From: Paenibacillus antibioticophila
GTDB lineage: Bacteria; Bacillota; Bacilli; Paenibacillales; Paenibacillaceae
Reading direction: 5' to 3'
Assembly (NCBI RefSeq): GCF_000455265.1
Contig: NZ_HG005139.1
Location: forward strand, 2,101,758-2,140,324
Length of the DNA stretch: 38,567 nucleotides
Shown: positions 8,309-17,389 of the stretch, piece after piece
Numbering within the stretch: position 1 is the first letter of the stretch
Layout: every line of letters starts with the position of its first letter
The notes under the pieces: model-generated
Told to the model about the DNA's origin: nothing
The model's input: the letters and a program-made list of their open reading frames with translations, nothing else
The model's database searches: none
Translations under genes and position numbers: made by a program

Positions 8309-9478
8309 CTACTCTATTTCAATTTCAACAATTCTTCCGGTAATCACGCCATTCTCATCTTTGTGGAAGAGCATGGCTCTATAGTTATCCCCGTTCCCGC
8401 TAATTGGAAGCCGTCGATCCGTAAATCCGGTCTGTCCCTCTTCGAATAAATTTTCAAGGGAAATGGTTGCGGTTAAGTCTCCGTAAGTATACGTGATATT
8501 CCCAGAGGCATCATAGGTCACTTCCTTGATCGAATCGGTAATCGTCTCGCCTACCTGCTCACCGTTGCGGATTTTGGCCCGCAATTCCTCAATCCAGCGA
8601 ACCCAAGCCTCATCCCCCGTACTCCCCGAGTATTCATGGTTTTCCGTGTTCTGCGTAGATGTAGAGTTGTTCAGCAATTCTTTCAAATAAGTCTCTGCGG
8701 TTTGACGATCTGCCTTTGCCGGATCAAGAGGAAGATCGAACAAAAGTGAGGCCTTAGAGTAGTCCTCTCTTACATGAACCTCACCTGTATTCTCATCGAA
8801 CCTAAACGCCTCGTTGCTATAGAACGAAGTCCCGCTGCTAATTGCCAAGTACACCCCTCTGTCTGCAAATACCTCTACCTGATCGCATTCAATCATTCTA
8901 TACATCACACCGTCCATAACAGTTTCACTGTACCCGCCATTCATCGTTGCGATATTGACCATCCAAGGCTTCTGCCCTTTTATCAACGGAGATATAAAAA
9001 ACAGATCTTGTCCGTACTCGGGCTCGGAAGGACGAGGCATCGGTGTCCCATCCAGTCTGGCAATCGATACAACCGCATATGTCCTGTCAGGAAAAATATC
9101 CTCCGATTCCTGGCGGAATTCGCTTAAATTCTCTCCGGAGACAAGACCGTGCAGTGTAAAGCGATATCCCCCGGAATCCTTCGATTGATCGATCAGAATA
9201 GCATCCTTGCTGTCAAACGCATCGGCCAGCAGCCGATCACCTAATTGCTCGGCAACCTGCCTTGCTGAGAATAATTGTCCCGCCGCATAAGCGGACAACG
9301 ACAAGACTAGCATCAACATGACGGCGGCCAATCCTACTGATACTTTCCTCTTATACCTCGGCTTCAACTGTTGGTGTGCCAGAAGTTTACGGATAATTAC
9401 TTGATTTAGTTTTTCTTCAGGCTCCATTTCAGAAGCCAGAGAAGCCCGTAGTATTCGCTCCCAATCTGCATCATTCAT
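8309..9478 (-). CDS. Membrane-anchored anti-sigma-factor-like protein
   Basis: A 389-residue bitopic protein. Residues 1-42 are cytoplasmic and charged, about 45-66 form one membrane segment (VSVGLAAVMLMLVLSLSAYAAG), and the remaining ~320 residues are extracytoplasmic. The start ATG overlaps the sigma-factor stop (ATGA), so the two are coupled. Coupling, topology and order fit a regulator holding the ECF sigma factor at the membrane. No HxxxCxxC zinc motif of the common ZAS anti-sigma class is visible in the short N-terminal part, so it would belong to another type. The large outer domain, rich in acidic residues, may be the sensor. Role is inferred from context. Confidence 0.65.
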   Translation of the reverse strand: MNDADWERILRASLASEMEPEEKLNQVIIRKLLAHQQLKPRYKRKVSVGLAAVMLMLVLSLSAYAAGQLFSARQVAEQLGDRLLADAFDSKDAILIDQSKDSGGYRFTLHGLVSGENLSEFRQESEDIFPDRTYAVVSIARLDGTPMPRPSEPEYGQDLFFISPLIKGQKPWMVNIATMNGGYSETVMDGVMYRMIECDQVEVFADRGVYLAISSGTSFYSNEAFRFDENTGEVHVREDYSKASLLFDLPLDPAKADRQTAETYLKELLNNSTSTQNTENHEYSGSTGDEAWVRWIEELRAKIRNGEQVGETITDSIKEVTYDASGNITYTYGDLTATISLENLFEEGQTGFTDRRLPISGNGDNYRAMLFHKDENGVITGRIVEIEIE

Positions 9479-10002
9479 ATGGAATCATCCCCCACAACAT
9501 TTCTCATGATCCTGCGAGCCTTATGTAGCCTGCTTTTCACCGTTCCGCCCGGGATGCTAAGCGTCGAAGCAATCTCTTCAATGGTCATGTCCACCGCATA
9601 GTACATAATAAGTGGTAACTTAAGCTTATCGTCCAGTTGATCAGCTGCTTTCTGGATCATGGTACGAAGCTCCTGCGACAGCAGGGCATCTTCTGGATTC
9701 TCATTACATGCAAGGGATCCAGGGTAATACCCCCCCGCTTCGTCAAGCTGAATGGGATGGGCAATTTTCCGCCTCCAGGCGAGTTTTCGACGGGAATTTC
9801 TGTGCAACCGGATCGCAATGGAGATCAGGAAAGCTTTTGGATTGCCCGACATATCCATCTTGTGTCTTAATTCAGCGGCCTTCAGAAAAGTATCTTGATA
9901 CAAATCGTCCGCGTCTTCCTTGTTTCTGGTCAGATTGTAACAAAAGCCATAAATCGCCTTACCGTGCAGCTCCACCAGTTCGATCAACTCATCAATTTCC
10001 AA
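9475..10002 (-). CDS. ECF-family RNA polymerase sigma factor
   Basis: A 175-residue sigma-70 family protein with only regions 2 and 4, hence ECF type. Region 2 is YGFCYNLTRNKEDADDLYQDTFLKA (about 17-41). Region 4 contains LPLIMYYAVDMTIEEIASTLSIPGGTVKSRLHKARR (about 129-164), whose helix-turn-helix recognises the -35 element. The start is TTG at 10002, with AGGAGGAG six bases upstream; no better ATG is present. It is cotranscribed with its membrane partner. Target promoters cannot be read from this window. Confidence 0.88.
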   Translation of the reverse strand: MEIDELIELVELHGKAIYGFCYNLTRNKEDADDLYQDTFLKAAELRHKMDMSGNPKAFLISIAIRLHRNSRRKLAWRRKIAHPIQLDEAGGYYPGSLACNENPEDALLSQELRTMIQKAADQLDDKLKLPLIMYYAVDMTIEEIASTLSIPGGTVKSRLHKARRIMRNVVGDDSI

Positions 10003-10087
10003 GTAACTCCTCCTCTCTGATCAAGCATTCATTTATACATTGTCACAAATCATGAATAGGTTCATTTTTATACAAATTAATTCTGCC

Positions 10088-10119
10088 AAAAAAAGACACG
10101 GCCCTTGGACGGCCATGTC
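10088..10119 (-). terminator. Intrinsic terminator, minus strand
   Basis: GACA-C-GGCC pairs with GGCC-A-TGTC (one mismatch) around a 7-base loop; on the minus strand it is followed by seven T. It would stop transcription coming from the recombinase element and the small reading frame at 10129. Confidence 0.8.
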
Positions 10120-10128
10120 TGTATTTAG

Positions 10129-10347
10129 CTATTCAATAAACTGAAGCTCGCAAAGCTGATTCACAGGTAGAAGAACTGGTGTAATGCACGTTGAGTGCTT
10201 GCTATAGATCTTTTTCTGTTTTTCTTTCATAGCACTCGTGACAGTTCCGGAACTTTCTATGACAAGGTAATTTTTGGGAAGTTTAAATTTTAGGAATGGA
10301 ATGTCGAGAATGTCGAAATAGGTCGTATAATGATAATTATCCGACAA
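10129..10347 (-). CDS. Doubtful small reading frame spanning the recombinase-element end
   Basis: A 72-codon frame with no recognised family (central part FLKFKLPKNYLVIESSGTV). It would need a TTG start at 10347 with no clear ribosome binding site. Its first eight codons after the start are the left inverted repeat of the element. It ends ten bases before a good terminator, which suggests that something real was transcribed here. If the element inverted, this start codon would be replaced by an in-frame TAG. It may be the tail of a disrupted gene. Low confidence. Confidence 0.3.
   Translation of the reverse strand: MSDNYHYTTYFDILDIPFLKFKLPKNYLVIESSGTVTSAMKEKQKKIYSKHSTCITPVLLPVNQLCELQFIE
10318..10342. 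repeat. Left 25-bp terminal inverted repeat
   Basis: The sequence starts ATAGGTCGTATAATG and ends AATTATCC. Its reverse complement is found without mismatch at 11431-11455. It contains a TATAAT hexamer facing into the element and an inner palindrome GATAATTATC. Just outside it lies a tandem GAATGTCGA repeat (10300-10318 region). Confidence 0.9.
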
Positions 10348-10436
10348 ATGTCATGGGCAAAAATGTATAAAAAGACCGTTTTTTGTTGGAGTGATTAATC
10401 AAATTATAGGACAAACAACCTACTTTGCATAGAGCA

Positions 10437-11405
10437 TTAGTAAATAATTTCCCGCAGCGTATCATGTACATAATCCGGGGCCGCCTTCTTCATTTGCTCC
10501 ACAGTATGCAAGTATCGCTGTGTCGTATTAATATGTGAATGACCTAGCGTTTCTTGCACTTGCTGAAGCGATGCTCCCCCAAGTAATGCCAAGGTAGCGT
10601 TTGTATGTCTCAGCCAGTGCGGCGTCAGCTTTTTCGTTATCCCGCTTCTTTCTCCAGCCTTGCGAATAATTCGTTCAATTTGTCTTGTGGAGATTGGAAA
10701 CAATCTGAACGTTGCAGGAGGAACAGCGTCTCCGAACATACGCGTTGCGTAATCCAAAAATATGTTCCATAAACTTTCGGGCACCTTAACTTCCCTTGTT
10801 TTTCCGCCCTTTGTATATTGAAGCGTAAGCCACACACTCGATTCTAAAGGATCACTGTGAAAATTCCCCCAACAGATCGAACTGAGCTCTGACACACGCA
10901 AACCAAGCAATACGAGGGATAGCCCGATCAAGTAATTCCTTTGACTATCCTTCTGCAGATACTTCAGCAGCAACCCTACCTCTTTTTTAGTTAAAAAATT
11001 CCGGTGGCTTGTTACCTGTACAACAGGAAGGCGCACATTAGATGTAGGATTACTTTTAAAGAGCCCGACGTTTTCATCGCTCCCCCATCTATATAATGAT
11101 TTCAGTGGAGCAATAAAAGCCGCGATGCTCGCTGGCGCCAGCGAGCTTTTTGCACTTAACTTCTCACGCTGCTGCAGATAAAGCTTAAACGACTCAATTT
11201 CCCTCCATGTTACCGTATCAAGCTTCTTGAACCCAATGAATTCCCGAAAACAATGAATAGCTCTTAAGTAGCTCCTCTTCGTATTTTCTGCAGTACAGCA
11301 GGCACTTAAAAACATGTTGACGATCTTATCGTCACTAAGGCCCTTTGAATCCGAATGAAGCAAAGCGAACGAATCTGCAAGAATCATGTTGTTAGTAGTA
11401 GTCAT
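10437..11405 (-). CDS. Tyrosine-type site-specific recombinase
   Basis: A 322-residue phage-integrase family protein with a SAM-like N-terminal core-binding domain (about 20-120) and a complete catalytic domain. The catalytic set is visible: R170 in LLGLRVSEL, K199 in YTKGG, H263 and R266 in HWLRHTN, H289 in LGHSH, and the nucleophile Y298 in RYLHT. The start ATG at 11405 has AGGGGG eight bases upstream; a nearby ATG in another frame is not used. A -10-like TATAAT for this gene lies in the right inverted repeat, its spacer holding a perfect 7-bp dyad. It resembles XerC/D-like recombinases in size but is encoded within its own pair of sites. Confidence 0.92.
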   Translation of the reverse strand: MTTTNNMILADSFALLHSDSKGLSDDKIVNMFLSACCTAENTKRSYLRAIHCFREFIGFKKLDTVTWREIESFKLYLQQREKLSAKSSLAPASIAAFIAPLKSLYRWGSDENVGLFKSNPTSNVRLPVVQVTSHRNFLTKKEVGLLLKYLQKDSQRNYLIGLSLVLLGLRVSELSSICWGNFHSDPLESSVWLTLQYTKGGKTREVKVPESLWNIFLDYATRMFGDAVPPATFRLFPISTRQIERIIRKAGERSGITKKLTPHWLRHTNATLALLGGASLQQVQETLGHSHINTTQRYLHTVEQMKKAAPDYVHDTLREIIY

Positions 11406-11430
11406 TCATGTGTCCCCCTGAATTTTTGTA

Positions 11431-11455
11431 GGATAATTATCATTATACGACCTAT
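11431..11455. repeat. Right 25-bp terminal inverted repeat
   Basis: Exact inverted copy of 10318-10342. At its outer edge a further dyad, CGACCTA-TC-TAGGTCG (11449-11464), straddles the boundary. It may be a recombinase core site or an operator over the recombinase promoter. Confidence 0.9.
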
Positions 11456-11629
11456 CTAGGTCGATATTTACTTGATTTTGAAACTTGACACGTCGCAAGT
11501 CATCGGGATGAAGGCATGCAAAGACCGCAAGTGATTGAATTTACTAGGAAAAGGAGGTTTTTTTGACTGTCTCGCTGATAACATCGTCGGATTCTGTTTT
11601 CATGTATCTCACAGGAAAGGAGAACCATA

Positions 11630-12247
11630 TTGAGCCCTTTGCAAGAATTAATCGACCGACAGTCCGTAATATACCAAGAATCTACTCCTCTGATTCACCT
11701 CATGAACTTTATGCAAAAACATCGTCCTGAAATCTATCAACATAGTATTCGGGTAGCTATATTCGCAGAACGAATCGCCACGAAGATGAGTCTGGGAACT
11801 TGTGAGAAAGAGAATTTATTGCGCGGCTGTTTTCTTCATGATCTGGGTAAAATCATGCTGCCCATAAGCGTGCTGGAGCAAACAGCCCCCCTTTCCACTC
11901 AGCAATGGCGAATTATTAAGCTTCACCCGCAGGTAGGTGCGGATCTTTTACATAACATTTCTGATTTTGAGGAATCCGTCTTCGAAGTGATTCTTCATCA
12001 TCATGAACGTTGGGACGGGTATGGGTATCCTTCCGGGCTTAAAGAGCAGGAAATCCCCTTACTAGCTCGCATCTGTTCCATAGCTGACGCCTATGACGCA
12101 ATGATGAGCGAACGACCATACCGTCCAAATTTGACGCTCGAACAGGTCAAGCAGGAATTGCAACGCAATAGTGCCATCCAGTTCGATCCGGACATTACCC
12201 GGGTAGCACTTGAGCTGTTCGATTCGGACAACTCTTATCTTGGGTGA
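11630..12247 (+). CDS. HD-GYP domain protein, probable c-di-GMP phosphodiesterase
   Basis: A 205-residue stand-alone HD-GYP domain. Motifs are intact: FLHDLGK with H70-D71, HHHERWDGYGYP at 123-134 including the GYP triplet, and DAYDAMM at 153-159. Such domains hydrolyse c-di-GMP with bound iron or other metals. No receiver or sensor domain is attached, which is unusual beside a CheA; the protein may receive its input by interaction. The start is TTG at 11630 with AAAGGAG seven bases upstream. It opens the rightward chemosensory operon, with cheW 26 bases downstream. Catalysis itself is inferred from the motifs. Confidence 0.88.
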   Translation: MSPLQELIDRQSVIYQESTPLIHLMNFMQKHRPEIYQHSIRVAIFAERIATKMSLGTCEKENLLRGCFLHDLGKIMLPISVLEQTAPLSTQQWRIIKLHPQVGADLLHNISDFEESVFEVILHHHERWDGYGYPSGLKEQEIPLLARICSIADAYDAMMSERPYRPNLTLEQVKQELQRNSAIQFDPDITRVALELFDSDNSYLG

Positions 12248-12273
12248 AATCAGGAAAGGTAGGAAACTGAGAA

Positions 12274-12708
12274 ATGCAATCAACAGATCAGGAGCAGTAT
12301 ATCGAGTTTTGTGTAGACAGTGAGAACTATGCGATCACGATCTCCGAAATTCATGAGATTATTAAGATGCAGGCCATAACTGATATCCCTAACAGCTACC
12401 CTTATGTCCAGGGTGTGATTAACTTGCGGGGAAAAATCGTACCTGTCATTAGTCTAAGGAGCCTATTTATGCTGGAACCCGATGAATTCACGAAAGCCAC
12501 ACGCATCGTGGTTGCCAATCACAAGGAAGAAGCAGTAGGAATCATTGTGGATAAAGTCAGCAAGGTAACCACCTTCAGTGATATTCAACCCCCTCCGGAT
12601 AAGATCGCTCAGGTAAGCGGTAGTTTATTTACAGGTATTGGGTTGGCGTCAGACGGGAGCCTGGTAGGAATTCTAAAACTAGATGAGGTGCTTCTCGGAG
12701 ACAGCTAG
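12274..12708 (+). CDS. cheW: Chemotaxis coupling protein CheW
   Basis: CheW links receptors to the CheA kinase in the membrane signalling array. The 144-residue protein is a single CheW domain: YIEFCVDSENYAITISEIHEII (9-30), VQGVINLRGKIVPVISLRSLF (about 47-67) and VGIIVDKVSKV (about 89-99), all typical. The ATG is preceded by GGTAGGAAACTGAG. The cheA gene follows after 11 bases. As the only CheW copy in this operon it probably serves the dedicated MCP encoded downstream. Confidence 0.93.
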   Translation: MQSTDQEQYIEFCVDSENYAITISEIHEIIKMQAITDIPNSYPYVQGVINLRGKIVPVISLRSLFMLEPDEFTKATRIVVANHKEEAVGIIVDKVSKVTTFSDIQPPPDKIAQVSGSLFTGIGLASDGSLVGILKLDEVLLGDS

Positions 12709-12719
12709 GAGGAACATTC

Positions 12720-14741
12720 GTGACCAATTTGTCGGACTACCGCGAATTATACTTAGAAGAATTGGATGAACAGCTTCAGCTTATTGAAGAAGAAGTATTA
12801 CGTCTTGAGCAGGAAGGGCCTGCCGACAGCGCTATTGATCGGCTTTTTCGCGCTGCGCACACTTTAAAGGGCTCTTCCGCCGCGATGGGATACCACAAGA
12901 TGAAGGAAGTGACTCATCATGTTGAGCATCTTCTGGATCAAGTAAGAAATGGACAGCTATCTGTGGCCAAGCCCTTAATTAACCTTATGTTCACAGGACT
13001 CGATGTCATGAAAGGACTTCAAGATGAAATCATCCAGACCGATTCCGAAACAGCAGATATTTCATCCCTTCTGCAGGAGCTTCAGCAGTACAGCCTACTC
13101 GAAGCCTCAGAAGCCGAAGCATTTGAAGAAAATGCAGTTTCTCCAGAATGGCATGAACGTCTGAAGCAGCATGTCAAGCAAGCATTACAGTCCGGAAAAA
13201 AGTTATTTTCGATCAGGGTGTCCCTTTCTCCCCACGCACAGATGAGACAGCCGCGAATGTATCTGGTCGAAACGGAACTCAGGAACTATGGCACGATGGT
13301 AGACAGCGATCCCCCGAGCTGGGAATCGCTTAAGGAAGAGGAAATCCATGAAGTAACATGGATTCTGGCCTCTAATGACCTGGATGATCAAGGACTTAAA
13401 AAGAGCGTGAGTGCAATATTGGATGTGGAAACGGTAGACGTCCTCCCCTTCTTGCTCTCTGATATTCCAGGTAACGCAGAAGCACCAAAAGAGCTGTTGC
13501 CGGAGGCTGCGGATTCTTCTCTCTTACAGCGCTCTGAAATGCCGGGGACAAAGAGTAAATCCCCAACCATCCGGGTGAATATCGAACGATTGGATCATTT
13601 GATGAATCTCGCTGGTGAGCTTGTGATTGATCAGACGAGATTTCAGCAGATCAAGCAACTGTTCAGACAAAAATTCGGCGCCGATGAGCTTGTTGAAGAG
13701 CTGGTTCAGCTTTCGGACCATTTGAGCTTGCTCACCAGCGAATTGCAGGACGGTGTAATGAAAGCCCGGATGTTTCCAATTGAGCAGCTGTACAGCCGTT
13801 TTCCGCGTATGGTTAGGGATTTATCCGAATCTTTGGGCAAACAGGTTGACCTTATTTTGCAAGGGAAAGATACCGAGCTGGACCGCAACCTAATAGAAGA
13901 GATCGGCGACCCTCTGATCCACCTGATCCGTAACGCGGTTGATCATGGGATCGAGAGGCCGGAGCAAAGACGGTTGATCGGTAAAAGCGAGCGCGGCACA
14001 GTCACCATATCCGCTATACATCAGGATAACCATGTCGTGATCTCCATTCGAGATGACGGAGCTGGGATGGACGCAGACAAGCTTCGTTTATCAGCCGTCC
14101 AGAAAGGAATCCTATCACAGGCTGAAGCCCAGCGCTTGAGTGATGATGAAGCTCTTCATCTCATCTTCAGACCGGGATTTTCAACTGCCGCCGAGGTGAG
14201 TGAAGTCTCCGGCCGCGGGGTGGGCATGGACATTGTTCGCAATAATATTGAACGCATGAGCGGCATGATTGATATTGAGACAGTCAAGGGTGAAGGCACC
14301 GTATTCCAGATCCGCCTCCCCCTTACTTTAGCCATTGTTACAGGATTGCTCGTAAAAATCAGCGGACGGACCTTTATTATTCCTATGAGCAGCGTTGCGG
14401 AGATTACACGGGTCGAAACAGATGAAATCAAAAGGCTGCAAGGGGAGCCTGTTATAAAAATCCGGCAACAAGTCATCCCTGTCGTCTGGCTGCAGGAACA
14501 TTTTCAATACCCGCATTCTCCAGCTCGCAACTATTTGCCTATGGTTATTATCGGAAGGGCTGAAAAGCGAGTCGCACTGGCAGTGGATGAGTTGATCGGA
14601 AATCAGGAGATCGTGATCAAGAGTCTTGGCAGCTTTATCGCCAGAACTGACGGGATTTCAGGAGCAACGATTTTAGGCAGCGGTAATGTAGCCCTTATTC
14701 TTGATGTCGAAACAATTATTAAGTTATCCGGCAACGCATAG
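12720..14741 (+). CDS. cheA: Chemotaxis histidine kinase CheA
   Basis: A 673-residue CheA with the full order P1-P5. P1/HPt has the phospho-accepting H47 in [13 protein letters not shown]2-like response-regulator docking domain is at about 145-245 ([10 protein letters not shown]...). P3 dimerisation starts at [20 protein letters not shown] (about 280). P4 ATPase has the N box [13 protein letters not shown]1 DDGAGMD and G2 GRGVGMD. A C-terminal P5/CheW-like domain closes it. The start is GTG at 12720, with AGGAGG seven bases upstream. A docking domain implies a CheY-type partner, but none is encoded in this operon; it may act through the genome's main CheY or another regulator. Confidence 0.94.
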   Translation: MTNLSDYRELYLEELDEQLQLIEEEVLRLEQEGPADSAIDRLFRAAHTLKGSSAAMGYHKMKEVTHHVEHLLDQVRNGQLSVAKPLINLMFTGLDVMKGLQDEIIQTDSETADISSLLQELQQYSLLEASEAEAFEENAVSPEWHERLKQHVKQALQSGKKLFSIRVSLSPHAQMRQPRMYLVETELRNYGTMVDSDPPSWESLKEEEIHEVTWILASNDLDDQGLKKSVSAILDVETVDVLPFLLSDIPGNAEAPKELLPEAADSSLLQRSEMPGTKSKSPTIRVNIERLDHLMNLAGELVIDQTRFQQIKQLFRQKFGADELVEELVQLSDHLSLLTSELQDGVMKARMFPIEQLYSRFPRMVRDLSESLGKQVDLILQGKDTELDRNLIEEIGDPLIHLIRNAVDHGIERPEQRRLIGKSERGTVTISAIHQDNHVVISIRDDGAGMDADKLRLSAVQKGILSQAEAQRLSDDEALHLIFRPGFSTAAEVSEVSGRGVGMDIVRNNIERMSGMIDIETVKGEGTVFQIRLPLTLAIVTGLLVKISGRTFIIPMSSVAEITRVETDEIKRLQGEPVIKIRQQVIPVVWLQEHFQYPHSPARNYLPMVIIGRAEKRVALAVDELIGNQEIVIKSLGSFIARTDGISGATILGSGNVALILDVETIIKLSGNA

Positions 14742-14770
14742 ACAACCCAACGAACCTGGAGGAACATCAC

Positions 14771-16357
14771 ATGAAATTTTTCTACAATTTGAAGACCAGT
14801 GTAAAGCTGATTTCCGCATTTTTGCTAGTATCGCTGATTCTCGCTTTTGTTGGAATATATAGTCTCACCAATTTAAGCAAGATGAACGGGTCCCTGAAGT
14901 CGATGTACGATGACGGGCTTATTCCTCTACAATCCGTGCAATCTGCACAGATCGGCTACACGCGTATGCGGGTTCTCGTTAGAAGCATCTATATGGCAGA
15001 CAACAAAGCGGCTGAAGAGGAAGACATCAATCAACTGGAAATAGAAAAGAAAGAACTGCTGAATAATATGAATGCCTTTCGAAGTACGCTCCTCAGCGAG
15101 GAATCCAAGGCCGCTCTAGAACCGTTCGACGGACTATGGAATGAATATCTGGGGTTGCTTGATCAAGCAGTGGAAATGAGCACCAACAACCAAAAACAAG
15201 AAATGGAACAATTGATCAAGAACGAGTTGGGCGATGTCGGTGATAAAATCAGAGACCTGTTGTATGATTTGATCGACATTAATATGGCGGAGGCGGACGC
15301 GACAAAGGATGCTGGAGAGGCAACCTATACCTCCTCTAGAAATATCTCCATAGCTGTAATTGCTATTTCTGCCGTAATCTCTATTCTCCTGGGTTATATT
15401 ATTGCGCAGATCATTGCCAGACCTCTTGCACGAGTCACTCAACTTGTCCAGCAAGTAGCTAGTGGAAATCTCCGGAACACTCTTGACATCTCCACTAAAG
15501 ATGAGATCGGGCAGCTTGCTCAAGGAATGAATAATATGGTCTTAAGCTTGCGGGACACTGTCGGTAACATTTTGAGCCATGCTCAAAGCCTCGCTGCAGC
15601 CTCTCAGCAAATCTCTGCCAGCACGGAGGAAATTGCCAGCGGAAATGCAAGTCAGGCGAGTGATGCTCAGACGATGAATGAATTGTTCAAGGACTTGTCT
15701 GCAGCGATACACGCCGTAGCCCGTAACACCGAGCTGGCCTCCGAACTGTCTAATGAAACCGTGCGTATCGCTGAGGAAGGAAGCCATGTTGTTCAAACCT
15801 CCAGCGAAAGCATGAAATCAGTAAGTCTGCAAATGACGAGATTGGAAGATGATTCGCAGAGGGTTGGCGAAATTATTAGTGTGATTGAGGATATTGCAGA
15901 TCAAACCAACTTGCTTGCGCTTAATGCGGCAATTGAAGCAGCAAGAGCCGGCGAGCAGGGTCGCGGGTTCGCGGTAGTCGCCGATGAAGTGCGAAAGCTT
16001 GCCGAACGTAGCGGCGAAGCAACCAAGCAGATTACAGGTATTATTAAAGGCATGCAGGAAAATACCCGTGCCAGCGTAAAATCCGTACATGACAGCGCGG
16101 AATTGTCTGAACGTACCGGAGAGTCCTTTGGACACATCGTTAATTATGTCAATGAAGCAGGCCAAAAGGTAATGGAGATTGCTGCCGCCAGTGAACAGCA
16201 GGCTGCACAGACCGCTACAGTTCTTACTGCAATTGAGAACATCTCAGCAACAACCGAGGAAGCGGCTGCCAGCAGTGAAGAAACGGCTGCCACAGCCCAG
16301 TCCCTAGCCCAAGTAGCCGAAGAGCTTCAACAATCCGTATCCACCTTCAAGCTCTAA
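14771..16357 (+). CDS. Methyl-accepting chemotaxis protein
   Basis: A 528-residue transmembrane receptor. One membrane helix is at about 14-32 ([19 protein letters not shown]). A helical 4HB_MCP-type ligand domain follows outside (about 35-190), then a second membrane helix near 192-215 ([20 protein letters not shown]). A HAMP linker leads to the cytoplasmic signalling coiled coil, with the hairpin tip near 377-400 ([20 protein letters not shown]). It lies 29 bases after cheA with GGAGG before the ATG, and is the last gene of the operon, so it is the likely dedicated input for this CheA/CheW pair. The ligand is unknown. Confidence 0.94.
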   Translation: MKFFYNLKTSVKLISAFLLVSLILAFVGIYSLTNLSKMNGSLKSMYDDGLIPLQSVQSAQIGYTRMRVLVRSIYMADNKAAEEEDINQLEIEKKELLNNMNAFRSTLLSEESKAALEPFDGLWNEYLGLLDQAVEMSTNNQKQEMEQLIKNELGDVGDKIRDLLYDLIDINMAEADATKDAGEATYTSSRNISIAVIAISAVISILLGYIIAQIIARPLARVTQLVQQVASGNLRNTLDISTKDEIGQLAQGMNNMVLSLRDTVGNILSHAQSLAAASQQISASTEEIASGNASQASDAQTMNELFKDLSAAIHAVARNTELASELSNETVRIAEEGSHVVQTSSESMKSVSLQMTRLEDDSQRVGEIISVIEDIADQTNLLALNAAIEAARAGEQGRGFAVVADEVRKLAERSGEATKQITGIIKGMQENTRASVKSVHDSAELSERTGESFGHIVNYVNEAGQKVMEIAAASEQQAAQTATVLTAIENISATTEEAAASSEETAATAQSLAQVAEELQQSVSTFKL

Positions 16358-16366
16358 GCCGACATG

Positions 16367-16420
16367 ATGACCCATAAGAAGACCACTTATATTCCAAGTG
16401 ATCCTCTTGTGGGTCATTTT
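16367..16420. terminator. Long imperfect terminator hairpin after the chemosensory operon
   Basis: ATGACCCA pairs with TGGGTCAT and the inner segments TAAGAAGACCACTT and AAGTGATCCTCTTG continue the stem with a few mismatches; TTT follows on the plus strand. It overlaps the end of the convergent WYL regulator gene and may serve both strands. Confidence 0.7.
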
Positions 16421-17343
16421 GCCTGATCATATTGTTCAAGCATACTAGATAAAAATGTTCGAAATTCCTCGGCAAAAGCCGCAGGTTCGATGATTCTCAG
16501 ATTCGTTCCGAAGCCAGCGATCAGTTGAAATCCGATTGGGCTATGGGGCACCTGGAATGTTGCCAATAAGGATTCGTCTTCAAGGCTTATAACACTATTC
16601 CGGCCATATCGCTCGATAAACTGATCCCGTATAGCGGGCTTAATCCATGCATTGACTTCGATTAATTGCGGTTGATACCGCGCCTCGGCTAAATCATGTG
16701 CCACGTCCTCCCTAGGGGAAAAGGTCTTCGACTCCATGTGAAGATGCTCGGTTCTGGACAGCTTAAAGGTTCGGTATCCCCTGCGCTCCAGACAGAATCC
16801 CCTCAAATACCAGCTCATTTCGCTAAAATGAAGCAGGTAGGGCTCCACCATTCGTTTCGTGCTCTTCCCATCCTTATCGATGTAATCAAAGGAGACCAGT
16901 CGGCCTTGATTAATGGCGTCCTGACATGTTCTCAAGACCTGTAAAATTTCAGCGCGGCCCTTCCAATCATAAAAGGACAAATGAATTGAGCTTTGTTGCA
17001 CGTTCGCATGAACCATGGACGCAATTTTTCGGATGGTCAATTCGACCTCTTGGCTGAACAAAATTTGCTCCAGCCCGCTTAGCGCTGTAAGGATGTTCTC
17101 TAGATCCTGGCTGCTTAAAAGCCGCTTATCCAATTTATACTCTTCCATGATGCCATAACCCCCATTTACGCCATTGATAGCATAGATGGGAATATTGGAC
17201 ATGCTTAAGGCTTCCATATCACGAAGAATCGTTCTTTTGGATACATGGAATAGCTTGGCAAATTCTGATGCAGATACGATTTCTTTTTGCAGCAAGATCA
17301 TTACTATAGAAATCAGTCGTTCGGTTTTTCCCATCTTCCCCAT
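16414..17343 (-). CDS. YafY-like HTH/WYL-domain transcriptional regulator
   Basis: A DeoR-like winged HTH at residues ~5-60 (ERLISIVMILLQ...SASEFAKLFHVSKRTILRDMEAL) is followed by a WYL ligand-sensing domain (SFDYIDKDGKSTKRMVEPYLLHFSEMSWYLRGF, about 150-185) and a C-terminal WCX-like extension; 309 residues in all, the usual size. Two starts are possible; the ATG at 17334 has GGGGAAG immediately before it and may be used instead of 17343. It is divergent from the VOC-family gene across about 110 bases holding a TGACA/TGTCA dyad, a likely target. Ligand and target are not known. Confidence 0.85.
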   Translation of the reverse strand: MGKMGKTERLISIVMILLQKEIVSASEFAKLFHVSKRTILRDMEALSMSNIPIYAINGVNGGYGIMEEYKLDKRLLSSQDLENILTALSGLEQILFSQEVELTIRKIASMVHANVQQSSIHLSFYDWKGRAEILQVLRTCQDAINQGRLVSFDYIDKDGKSTKRMVEPYLLHFSEMSWYLRGFCLERRGYRTFKLSRTEHLHMESKTFSPREDVAHDLAEARYQPQLIEVNAWIKPAIRDQFIERYGRNSVISLEDESLLATFQVPHSPIGFQLIAGFGTNLRIIEPAAFAEEFRTFLSSMLEQYDQAK

Positions 17344-17389
17344 CCGTTCGCAAGTAAATCATTATTTTTTGTCTTACCGTCTAAAAAGG

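Larger units (their letters stand above)
10318..11455 (-). mobile_element. Tyrosine-recombinase element with perfect inverted ends (possible invertible segment)
   Basis: A 1138-bp segment bounded by exact 25-bp inverted repeats and carrying only a tyrosine recombinase gene. Ends of this kind around a recombinase gene are typical either of an invertible DNA switch or of a minimal mobile unit. No terminator is visible between the recombinase stop and the left end, so transcripts would run out of the element: leftward now, and toward the chemosensory operon if inverted. No target-site duplication was found. Confidence 0.6.

Noticed and set aside
10326..10342. Fur-type box in the left inverted repeat
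   Set aside because: GATAAT repeats resemble a Fur box, but only one 7-base arm fits, and the same sequence is an exact inverted copy at the other end of the recombinase element, which explains it better.
10437..11405. Integron integrase for the cassette-like array
   Set aside because: The protein is a XerC/D-sized tyrosine recombinase bounded by its own inverted repeats 21 kb away; I see no recognisable IntI-specific additional patch between the conserved boxes and no attI-like array beside it.
11456..11629. c-di-GMP riboswitch before the HD-GYP gene
   Set aside because: Stretches such as GCAAAGACCGC looked suggestive, but the conserved GEMM blocks are not present in order.
11565..11728. 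Leader peptide starting TTG after AAAAGGAGG
   Set aside because: It overlaps the HD-GYP gene in another frame, its composition is not protein-like, and the AAAGGAG/TTG at 11630 explains the initiation region.
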